The notes beneath the pieces were generated by a model. The model made no database searches. It worked only from the letters and a program-made list of their open reading frames with translations, and had not been told where the DNA came from. DNA of 5,159 bases from an uncultured Dehalococcoidia bacterium (lineage in GTDB: Bacteria > Chloroflexota > Dehalococcoidia > Dehalococcoidales > UBA3254), in assembly GCA_903890885.1 (NCBI GenBank), contig CAITCX010000256.1, positions 1-5,159 of the forward strand, read 5' to 3'. Shown piece by piece: positions 1 through 5,159 of the stretch; the stretch's first letter is position 1, and each line of letters begins with the position of its first letter. Both the position numbers and the translations under genes were made by a program.

Positions 1-1
1 A

Positions 2-493
2 GGGCTGGCTTCTGCTCTGGAAAAGCTGCAAACCAACAACACCCATGTTCAAAAAGCTAACAAGGCTACTGCTCCCATGTATATCAGCAATCCATTTTAT
101 AAGAAAGGTATTTCGGCCAACGATCTTTTCAGCACCCACCCACCTCTAACCGAGCGCATCCGTATTCTGCGAACCATGTCCGGGGCTGGGTATGCCGATT
201 ATGAGAAATCCTACGAACAAGTGGTCAAAGGCGGCAAGGTCATAGCCGCTGCCTCCTTAACCGGGCAAACCGTACCTTTGCGTGCGGCTACTGCGGGAAC
301 TAAGGATGGGGAATATCAGGAGAAGGTAAATCGTACTCGTGAAACTTCTGATTTAATGTGGAAGATGAACAACTATAAAACCCTTGAGTGTGAAAATTGC
401 GGTACCAGATTGCGCCTGCCGCCCAGCTATAACCAACCGTCAGTGCGCTGTCCGCACTGTGGCGCCATTAATGAGGTTGATGCCGGACGATAG
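2..493 (+). CDS. htpX: HtpX-like M48 family zinc metalloprotease with C-terminal zinc ribbon (3' part only)
   Basis: The frame is open from the first bases of the window, so the gene begins upstream; 163 C-terminal residues are visible. The ATG at 77 is internal, because the coding signal (GLASALEKLQ, then KATAPMYISNP) runs through it. This stretch and the following LFSTHPPLTERIRIL motif are typical of the end of the M48 peptidase domain in HtpX, a membrane-bound protease that degrades damaged or misfolded membrane proteins. The catalytic HEXXH motif and transmembrane helices should lie upstream and cannot be checked. After the peptidase domain comes a low-complexity linker of about 65 residues (roughly positions 180-380). 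It is followed by a ribbon with cysteine pairs at 389-400 (CENC) and 449-460 (CPHC), probably binding one zinc ion. Standard HtpX ends soon after the STHPP motif, so this tail is an addition. The stop lies 3 bp from the stop of the convergent regulator. The M48 call is firm; true HtpX versus another M48B member is less sure. Confidence 0.85.
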   Translation, partial: GLASALEKLQTNNTHVQKANKATAPMYISNPFYKKGISANDLFSTHPPLTERIRILRTMSGAGYADYEKSYEQVVKGGKVIAAASLTGQTVPLRAATAGTKDGEYQEKVNRTRETSDLMWKMNNYKTLECENCGTRLRLPPSYNQPSVRCPHCGAINEVDAGR

Positions 494-496
494 TTT

Positions 497-1192
497 CTAA
501 TTCGCTCTGGTTAACATATAGCCTATTCCGGCTTTGGTTTGAATATAACGGGGTTCGCGAGCGTTATCGCCCAGTTTCTGACGCAGCCTGCCAATGTTAA
601 CTTGCAGCAAATGATCCGACCCCGAATATTCCTCTCCCCATACATGATCCAGCAGTTGAGTAGCGGTAATGACCCTTCCTGCGTTCATAGCCAGATAGGA
701 AAGCATGCGGTATTCTGTCGCAGTTAGGTTAATGCTTTCTCCCTGCAACTTAACCAGGTGATTAACAAAATCCACTACCAAATCGCTATAAGCATAAGCC
801 GGTAAACTGGTGCTCTCTTTGGAAGACTGCACCCGGCGAATAACTGCTTTGACGCGCGCAAGAAGTTCATCTACCCCAAAAGGTTTAGTTATGTAGTCAT
901 CCGCCCCCATTTCCAGACATTTGACCTTATCCATTTCACCACCCCGAGCGCTCAAAACCACGATCGGGATTTGCGACCATTCTCTCAACCGGCGGCAGAC
1001 TTCAAAACCGTCCATTTTGGGCATCATGAGATCCAGTATAAGCAAATCGGGTATTTCTTTTTCTATGGCTGCCAGGGCCTCCACGCCGTCAGGCACCAGT
1101 ATAGTCTCATAATCCCTGGCCTCCAGATTGGCTCGTACGAATTTTCGAATCGCCGGTTCATCGTCCGCTACCAGAACACGCGGTTTACGCAT
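497..1192 (-). CDS. OmpR/PhoB-family DNA-binding response regulator
   Basis: Complete 231-residue two-domain response regulator, the usual length for this family. The receiver domain (about residues 4-120) has the acidic pair D10-D11, phospho-acceptor D54 in LILDLMMPKMDG, switch residue S81, and K103 in the TKPF motif, so it should be phosphorylatable. The winged-helix DNA-binding domain (about 137-228) contains LTATEYRML, the recognition-helix region LLQVNIGRLRQKLG and the C-terminal hairpin YIQTKAGIGYML. The ATG is supported by AAGAGGTG at 1197-1204 on the minus strand, about 5 bases upstream. It should bind DNA as a phosphorylated dimer at direct repeats; its target genes are unknown. No sensor kinase lies on either side within the window: ppdK is divergent across a long gap and the protease gene is convergent. 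It therefore looks like an orphan regulator whose kinase is encoded elsewhere. No gene symbol is given because PhoB, KdpE, MtrA and similar proteins cannot be told apart here. Confidence 0.95.
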   Translation of the reverse strand: MRKPRVLVADDEPAIRKFVRANLEARDYETILVPDGVEALAAIEKEIPDLLILDLMMPKMDGFEVCRRLREWSQIPIVVLSARGGEMDKVKCLEMGADDYITKPFGVDELLARVKAVIRRVQSSKESTSLPAYAYSDLVVDFVNHLVKLQGESINLTATEYRMLSYLAMNAGRVITATQLLDHVWGEEYSGSDHLLQVNIGRLRQKLGDNAREPRYIQTKAGIGYMLTRAN

Positions 1193-1292
1193 ATTGCACC
1201 TCTTGAATTATATCGTCTCCGTTTTTCTTCACATACCAGGTTATTAAAAGGGCACAGGGTCGCTTATGGAACCAGTTCTTTATATTATTTTG

Positions 1293-1370
1293 ATCCACAA
1301 TGAGGATATTCTACTTCTCCAGCCCAAACCGAACAATAAACTTATTACACATATTTTGTGGATGTAGAAT
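1293..1370. repeat. Interleaved inverted repeats upstream of the response regulator
   Basis: Two inverted-repeat pairs lie in the order a-b-a'-b'. Pair a is ATCCACAA at 1293-1300 with TTGTGGAT at 1356-1363 (8 bp perfect). Pair b is ATTCTAC at 1308-1314 with GTAGAAT at 1364-1370 (7 bp perfect). Because the pairs cross, they cannot form one nested hairpin; they would form a pseudoknot in RNA or act as paired protein-binding half-sites in DNA. The left b arm overlaps the candidate -10 box of the response-regulator promoter. Function as an operator is inference only, and matches this short could arise by chance. Confidence 0.35.
1308..1336 (-). promoter_or_regulatory. Candidate sigma-70 promoter for the response regulator
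   Basis: On the minus strand, TTGTTC at 1336-1331 (3 of 6 matches to TTGACA) is followed after 17 bp by TAGAAT at 1313-1308 (5 of 6 matches to TATAAT). It would start transcription near 1301 and give a leader of roughly 110 nt. The -35 box is weak and the region is AT-rich, so chance is a real possibility. The -10 box falls inside one arm of the inverted repeats. Confidence 0.25.
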
Positions 1371-1469
1371 AGTAGTTCATCTCAAACAATGGTCGGGCGA
1401 ATCCTTTGGCAGTATTTAGAAAACAATACCGCTTACCTGTATCAACGTATTAGATGGAATAATAAGAAT

Positions 1470-1506
1470 TTGTAAAAATGATTGTGTTTGGTATATTATT
1501 TATAAT
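1470..1506 (+). promoter_or_regulatory. Candidate sigma-70 promoter for ppdK
   Basis: TTGTAA at 1470-1475 (4 of 6 to TTGACA) is followed after 16 bp by TATATT at 1492-1497 (5 of 6 to TATAAT). A perfect TATAAT also occurs at 1501-1506 but lacks a good -35 box at the right distance. Both -10 candidates overlap a 7-bp AT dyad (1493-1499 with 1502-1508). Transcription would start around 1503-1513, leaving a leader of about 145-155 nt before ppdK. The AT-rich context lowers confidence in the exact boxes. Confidence 0.4.
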
Positions 1507-1645
1507 ATTTAAGCTTGTATAGCTTCCAGTCCCTATCTAACCCTCAATTCTGTCCATTAATACCAGTTTGAATCTGGCCGGCAATACCGGAAATCTTGGA
1601 AAACAGATAAAAGAAGGTTCATTGGTAAAATATAAATATTAAAGT

Positions 1646-1656
1646 AGGGGGGAAAG
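1646..1656 (+). promoter_or_regulatory. Ribosome binding site of ppdK with a six-G run
   Basis: AGGGGGGAAAG lies directly before the ATG at 1657, with four bases between the G run (1647-1652) and the start codon. The purine-rich Shine-Dalgarno sequence fixes this start, which also matches the expected N-terminus of the enzyme. A run of six Gs is longer than the usual GGAGG core. Confidence 0.7.
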
Positions 1657-3903
1657 ATGAACTTAGTCTATTCGATTGATGGGAATTGTAATGACAAAGA
1701 TGAACTGGGCAATAAAGGCGCTAATCTTGTCAATATGACCAGGCTGGGCCTCCCTGTACCGCCCGGCTTCGTAGTTGCCATCAGCGCTTACAAACAGTGG
1801 ACTACCAACGGACAGGTTCCAGACCAGGAAATTGAAGATGCGATAGCAGTACTCGAGAAAAAAATGGGTCGCAAACTGAAAGCAGGCCTGGAAGTCTCAG
1901 TCCGCTCATCTGCTCCGGTCTCTATGCCTGGAATGATGGATACTCTGCTTAATATTGGCGATATGGACAAGATTAAAGAGGCCGTTAAAAAAATCTTCGA
2001 ATCCTGGAATACTCCGCGGGCTATTGAATACCGCCGTCTGAATAAAATCAGTGCCTCGCTTGGCACTTCAGCTGTGGTTCAGGCCATGGTATATGGTAAT
2101 AAAGATGCCAATTCAGGTACTGGCGTCTTGTTCTCCCGCAATCCCAGCAACGGCGAAAAGGGGCTCTTCGGCGAATATTTAAAAATGGCTCAGGGCGAAG
2201 AAGTGGTCTCCGGATCTCGCACGCCCGAACCCATTGCGTCTCTAAAGTCATCTTCGCCTCGCCTCTATACTGATTTGGAGGCTGTCTCAGAAAAGCTGGA
2301 AAAACACTTCCATGATATGCAGGACATGGAATTTACCATCGAGTCAGGTAAACTCTACATGCTTCAGACCAGAAACGGTAAAAGGACTGGTAACGCAGCT
2401 ATCAAGATCGCGGTTGATATGATCAAAGAAGGTTTGATTTCCCGTGAAGAAGCTATCTTACGCGTGACCGTTGAGGATATCCGTGGCATGCTTCATAAAC
2501 GAGTCAAAGATGCCGATAAGTATAAACCCATCGCTAAAGGCCTCAATGCCGCTCCCGGTGCCGCCACTGGTAAAGTGGTTTTCAGTGCCGAAGATGCTGT
2601 TTTAAAATCTCAAAATGGCACTGCGGTCATTCTGGTTCGCCCGGATACCAGTCCGGATGATATTCATGGTATCGCTACCGCCGTTGGAGTCTTGACTCAG
2701 AAAGGTGGCTTGACTTCTCATGCGGCAGTAGTCACCCGCGCCATGGGTAAACCCAGTGTTTGCGGTGCAGAAGGTATCACCATCGATATGGCCGCCAGGC
2801 TGTTCAAGGCTGATGGACAGGTCATCAAAGAGGGCGACGTTATCACCATCGATGGTTCTCACGGGTTTGTGTATGCCGGCAGCATTCCACTGGTTGAAGC
2901 TGCCTCTACACCGGAATTGCAGGAATTGCTGAAACTGACAGACAGCTTTAGAAAACTGGGCGTAAAAGCTAATGCAGATACCCCTGAAATGATCGCACAG
3001 GCTAAAATCTTTGGGGCCGATGGAATAGGCTTGTGCCGCACCGAGCGCATGTTCAATGCCCCCGCCAGTTTGACCGCCATACGGGAGTTTATTTTGGCTG
3101 AAGATCCCCAAAAACGTGCGCAGACCATCGATAATCTGCGCGAATTGCAAACCCGCGACTTTATCGCGATTTTTAAGGCGTTGAATGGATTGCCCATTAT
3201 CATCCGCCTTCTGGATATGCCTTTACATGAATTCTTGCCATCAGAAAATGAGACCAACGATCCCAAGATTAAAAAAGTGATTTTTGATCTTAAAGAAATC
3301 AACCCTATGCTGGGCCACCGGGGCGTGCGCTTAGCCATTACCACCCCCGAATTATACAAGATGCAAATTGACGCCATTAGCAAGGCCTTGACAGAGGTTC
3401 CCGCCAATGTCTCGATCATGATACCCCAGGTGATGTCCGCTGAAGAAATCATTCACGTCAAAAAACTCTTAAATATTGAAAACCTGAATTTGAAATTCGG
3501 AGTCATGATTGAAACTGTACGGGCCGCCATGCAGGCAGGACCGCTGGCTCAAGTCGCAGACTTCTTCTCCTTTGGTACTAATGACCTTACCCAGGCTACT
3601 TTGTCCTTTAGCCGCGAAGATGCTGAAAAGAAATTCTTACCTGCTTATCTTGAAAAGGGTGTATTAAAGGACAATCCTTTCGAAGTGCTGGATGTTGATG
3701 GTGTCGGAAGGGTCATGCAGATCGCGGTTAGCGCAGGCCGTCATACCAAAGCCACACTGGATATTGGAGTCTGCGGCGAACAGGGTGGCGAACCTCGTTC
3801 TATCCAATTTATCGCGACAACCGGCATAAATTATGTTAGTTGCAGTCCTTTCAGGGTGCCGGTAGCCAAGCTTATTGCAGCCCAAATCGCTTTGAAAAAA
3901 TAA
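1657..3903 (+). CDS. ppdK: Pyruvate, phosphate dikinase, compact form
   Basis: PPDK interconverts pyruvate, ATP and phosphate with phosphoenolpyruvate, AMP and pyrophosphate in the cytoplasm. In anaerobes it can serve gluconeogenesis from pyruvate or work in the glycolytic direction. Domains in order: N-terminal ATP-binding domain, about residues 1-250 (KGANL at 20-24, SVRS at 81-84, SMPGMMDT at 89-96, SGTGVLFSRNPS at 153-164, MEFTIE and YMLQTRNGKRT at 224-244); phosphohistidine swivelling domain, about 296-405, with catalytic H355 in GGLTSHAAVV; and C-terminal PEP/pyruvate barrel, about 430-748. The barrel carries R461 (GLCRTE), R517 (IRLLD), E619 (MIE), N642-D643 (GTNDLTQ) and C706 (VCGEQGG), the expected active-site set. 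The motifs LDMPLHEFLP and SCSPFRVP point to PPDK rather than PEP synthase or PTS enzyme I. The protein is 748 residues against about 870-900 for classical PPDK. The missing part lies between MMDTLLNIG (93-101) and the KIFESWNTPRAIEYRRLN motif (112-129). The frame is intact and all other motifs align, so this is a compact variant rather than a pseudogene. CGEQGG replaces the usual CGEHGG. Confidence 0.95.
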   Translation: MNLVYSIDGNCNDKDELGNKGANLVNMTRLGLPVPPGFVVAISAYKQWTTNGQVPDQEIEDAIAVLEKKMGRKLKAGLEVSVRSSAPVSMPGMMDTLLNIGDMDKIKEAVKKIFESWNTPRAIEYRRLNKISASLGTSAVVQAMVYGNKDANSGTGVLFSRNPSNGEKGLFGEYLKMAQGEEVVSGSRTPEPIASLKSSSPRLYTDLEAVSEKLEKHFHDMQDMEFTIESGKLYMLQTRNGKRTGNAAIKIAVDMIKEGLISREEAILRVTVEDIRGMLHKRVKDADKYKPIAKGLNAAPGAATGKVVFSAEDAVLKSQNGTAVILVRPDTSPDDIHGIATAVGVLTQKGGLTSHAAVVTRAMGKPSVCGAEGITIDMAARLFKADGQVIKEGDVITIDGSHGFVYAGSIPLVEAASTPELQELLKLTDSFRKLGVKANADTPEMIAQAKIFGADGIGLCRTERMFNAPASLTAIREFILAEDPQKRAQTIDNLRELQTRDFIAIFKALNGLPIIIRLLDMPLHEFLPSENETNDPKIKKVIFDLKEINPMLGHRGVRLAITTPELYKMQIDAISKALTEVPANVSIMIPQVMSAEEIIHVKKLLNIENLNLKFGVMIETVRAAMQAGPLAQVADFFSFGTNDLTQATLSFSREDAEKKFLPAYLEKGVLKDNPFEVLDVDGVGRVMQIAVSAGRHTKATLDIGVCGEQGGEPRSIQFIATTGINYVSCSPFRVPVAKLIAAQIALKK

Positions 3904-3943
3904 TACTTAATCAATCCTGGCATTCATAACTTAAGGCTTCCTC

Positions 3944-3974
3944 AGACCACCAGGCCTAAACCGCCTGGTGGTCT
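3944..3974 (+). terminator. Perfect 12-bp hairpin after ppdK, probable transcription terminator
   Basis: AGACCACCAGGC (3944-3955) pairs perfectly with GCCTGGTGGTCT (3963-3974) around a 7-base loop. It is GC-rich and sits 40 bases past the ppdK stop, between two genes in the same direction. No T-run follows (the next bases are ACTTATCC), and none lies on the other side for the opposite strand. It is thus not a textbook intrinsic terminator; it may be a U-less terminator or an mRNA 3'-end stabiliser. The hairpin itself is certain, its role less so. Confidence 0.65.
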
Positions 3975-3992
3975 ACTTATCCGCAGGCAAAC

Positions 3993-4001
3993 TGGTATAA
4001 T
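3993..4001 (+). promoter_or_regulatory. Extended -10 promoter for dgt
   Basis: TGGTATAAT is a perfect extended -10 element: TG at 3993-3994, one base, then consensus TATAAT at 3996-4001. No good -35 box is seen; the best is TCTACT at 3972-3977 (3 of 6, 18-bp spacer), which overlaps the end of the terminator-like hairpin. Extended -10 promoters often do without a strong -35. The transcript would start near 4008 and have a leader of about 60 nt. Confidence 0.6.
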
Positions 4002-4066
4002 ATTAAGGAATCTCACTGTTCATTGATTCTTCCTATTCCTGTTCTAATATTGAGAAGTAATTAAAA

Positions 4067-5104
4067 ATGCACAACCGCTTAATCCATGTCCGCCAAAGGC
4101 TTGAGCAAAGAGAGGAAGTTCTCTCTCCTTTTGCCTCTAAAAGTCGGCTTTCCAGGGGCAGGCAAAGGCCTGAAAAGCCCAGTCCGGTCCGCCTGGATTT
4201 CCAGCGTGACCGGGACCGCATCATACACAGCAACTCCTTCCGCCGGCTGAAACATAAAACCCAGGTCTTTATCGCGCCAGTGGGTGATCATTATGTCACC
4301 CGGTTGACTCACACTCTGGAGGTCTCCCAAATTGGGCGCACCATCAGTCGGGCGCTTAATCTAAATGAGGACCTGACCGAAGCCATCGCACTGGGACATG
4401 ATCTGGGTCATACGCCATTTGGTCATATGGGGGAAGATTCGCTGAACGAGCTTTTTGCAGGGGGTTTCCGCCACAACGAGCAGAGTCTGCGGGTAGTGGA
4501 TATTCTGGAAAATAACGGGGATGGGCTTAATCTGTCCTGGGAAGTTCGGGACGGTATACTGAACCACTCCAAGACCCGCGTCATCGAAATTATGGGTGAA
4601 AAATGGGGCAGTTCGGGCACTCTGGAGGGGGAGGTTTGTAAAATAGCGGATATTGTGGCTTACATCAATCATGACATCGATGATGCCATACGGGCCGGGA
4701 TTATCAGGGAGAGCGATCTGCCCGCTTCGGCAACCAGGCTGTTGGGTCATTCCCGCGCCGAACGCATCAATAGTCTGGTCTGTGACATCGTTGAAAGCTC
4801 CTGGGCAGTATGCGGATTGAAACCCGCCAAACGCAGACCGGCCATTAAAATGAGCACCATCATAAAAGAAGCCACCGGAATACTGCACGAATTCCTCTAT
4901 AAAAAAGTCTATAATGTCAGTTCTCTTATGCCGGATGCCGAAAATGCGCGTAAGATAGTCAGAAATTTATATAACCACTATAATGCCAATCGCCAGCTTT
5001 TACCACCCGAGTACCATGATCCTGAACGCCAGGTAGTGGATTATATCGCCAGCATGACGGATCAATATGCTCTCAGGAAAGCACAGGAGATGGGTCTAAT
5101 CTGA
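4067..5104 (+). CDS. dgt: dGTPase-like HD-domain deoxynucleoside triphosphate triphosphohydrolase
   Basis: Complete 345-residue protein of the dGTPase-like family (type 2 subfamily by length and motifs). These enzymes cut dNTPs to the deoxynucleoside and inorganic triphosphate in the cytoplasm, helping to control dNTP pools. The conserved N-terminal block includes DFQRDRDRIIHSNSFRRLKHKTQVF (about 44-68). The HD metal site is made of H82 (RLTHTLEV), H111-D112 (LGHDLGHTPFGH) and probably D195 in ADIVAY; further family motifs are FRHNEQS (134-140), DGILNHSK (162-169) and NHDIDDAI (201-208). All metal ligands are present, so it should be active. True preference for dGTP is not assured, as several type 2 relatives act on mixed dNTPs. 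The ATG at 4067 gives the usual family N-terminus; upstream there is only a weak GAGAAG at 4052-4057, and the frame is closed by a nearby stop. Tandem stops TGA TAA end the gene. A promoter of its own and the hairpin before it suggest transcription separate from ppdK. Confidence 0.93.
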   Translation: MHNRLIHVRQRLEQREEVLSPFASKSRLSRGRQRPEKPSPVRLDFQRDRDRIIHSNSFRRLKHKTQVFIAPVGDHYVTRLTHTLEVSQIGRTISRALNLNEDLTEAIALGHDLGHTPFGHMGEDSLNELFAGGFRHNEQSLRVVDILENNGDGLNLSWEVRDGILNHSKTRVIEIMGEKWGSSGTLEGEVCKIADIVAYINHDIDDAIRAGIIRESDLPASATRLLGHSRAERINSLVCDIVESSWAVCGLKPAKRRPAIKMSTIIKEATGILHEFLYKKVYNVSSLMPDAENARKIVRNLYNHYNANRQLLPPEYHDPERQVVDYIASMTDQYALRKAQEMGLI

Positions 5105-5159
5105 TAAATCACAAAATGGAATATTCTCTCCTGTTTTATCCGCCGTTCTAGCAGTATAA
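5105..5159. other. Non-coding tail downstream of dgt
   Basis: These 55 bases hold no hairpin with a T-run and no credible gene. The window ends in TATAA, which could be the start of a -10 box for the next gene, but this cannot be judged from what is visible. Confidence 0.5.

Larger units (their letters stand above)
1193..1656. other. Divergent AT-rich intergenic region between the response regulator and ppdK
   Basis: This 464-bp stretch has no credible gene in any frame. It is clearly more AT-rich than the flanking genes, above all between 1440 and 1515. It must hold promoters for the leftward regulator gene and the rightward ppdK gene; candidates are listed separately. It also holds the interleaved inverted repeats at 1293-1370, a 7-bp AT dyad at 1493-1508, and an exact 10-bp direct repeat (TATATTATTT at 1281-1290 and 1492-1501) that may be chance in AT-rich DNA. 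The motif AACAAT occurs at 1332, 1385 and 1422. Between 1560 and 1595 there are two small 4-bp stem-loops (CCAG/CTGG and CCGG/CCGG) that are too weak to call a riboswitch. Confidence 0.8.

Noticed and set aside
482..532. GCCGGA / TCCGGC inverted repeat spanning the convergent stop codons, as a shared terminator
   Set aside because: The stem is only 6 bp with a 39-base loop, and both arms lie in coding sequence; this is not a convincing terminator.
971..1303. 110-codon open frame on the plus strand running from the regulator gene into the intergenic region
   Set aside because: It is mostly antisense to the clearly coding response regulator, has no recognisable domain, and its composition follows from the opposite strand.
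1563..1590. Two small stem-loops in the ppdK leader as a riboswitch or attenuator
   Set aside because: Stems of only 4 bp, no match to a riboswitch core that I recognise, and no terminator-like structure before the ribosome binding site.
2602..3452. Two long overlapping minus-strand open frames (182 and 197 codons) inside ppdK
   Set aside because: They are antisense to conserved PPDK motifs and show no family resemblance; open frames opposite a well-coded gene are common.
1657..3903. ppdK as a pseudogene or assembly error because of its short length
   Set aside because: The frame is continuous, motifs on both sides of the gap are intact, and all the main catalytic residues are present, so a natural compact form is more likely.
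4361..4888. 175-codon minus-strand open frame inside dgt
   Set aside because: It lies opposite the conserved HD domain and shows no protein signature of its own.
5116..5151. Tiny open frame ATG to TAG after dgt
   Set aside because: Eleven codons with no ribosome binding site and no sign of coding.
5132..5159. Promoter for the next gene ending in TATAA at the window edge
   Set aside because: The -10 box is cut off by the window and no good -35 box lies 16-18 bp upstream.

Overview
This looks like an ordinary chromosomal stretch from a bacterium, most likely of the phylum Chloroflexota and plausibly the class Dehalococcoidia. The inference rests on recalled similarity of the protein sequences and on the ppdK-dgt gene pair. 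No rRNA or phylogenetic marker is present, so the assignment is tentative. Base composition looks even across the window, and nothing suggests a mobile element, prophage, CRISPR array or tRNA.

Layout: (1) Positions 1-493, plus strand: the 3' part of an HtpX-like M48 metalloprotease gene whose C-terminus carries an extra four-cysteine zinc ribbon. (2) Positions 497-1192, minus strand: a complete OmpR/PhoB-type response regulator. It converges on the protease gene with only 3 bp between the stop codons and has no histidine kinase beside it in the window. (3) Positions 1193-1656: a 464-bp AT-rich divergent intergenic region with candidate promoters for both flanking genes and a set of interleaved inverted repeats. 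(4) Positions 1657-3903, plus strand: a pyruvate, phosphate dikinase with all three functional domains and the main catalytic residues. At 748 residues it is about 125 shorter than the classical enzyme because a segment of the N-terminal nucleotide-binding domain is missing. (5) Positions 3904-4066: a perfect 12-bp hairpin followed at once by an extended -10 promoter. (6) Positions 4067-5104, plus strand: a complete HD-domain dGTPase-like dNTP triphosphohydrolase. (7) Positions 5105-5159: a short non-coding tail.

The genes do not form one pathway. PPDK links pyruvate and phosphoenolpyruvate in central carbon metabolism, and the dGTPase-like protein acts on deoxynucleotide pools. The protease and the response regulator suggest membrane or protein quality control and signal-dependent transcription. 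The hairpin and promoter between ppdK and dgt suggest separate transcription units. I found no convincing new system. The points most worth a second look are the compact PPDK, the zinc-ribbon tail on the protease, and the repeats upstream of the response regulator.
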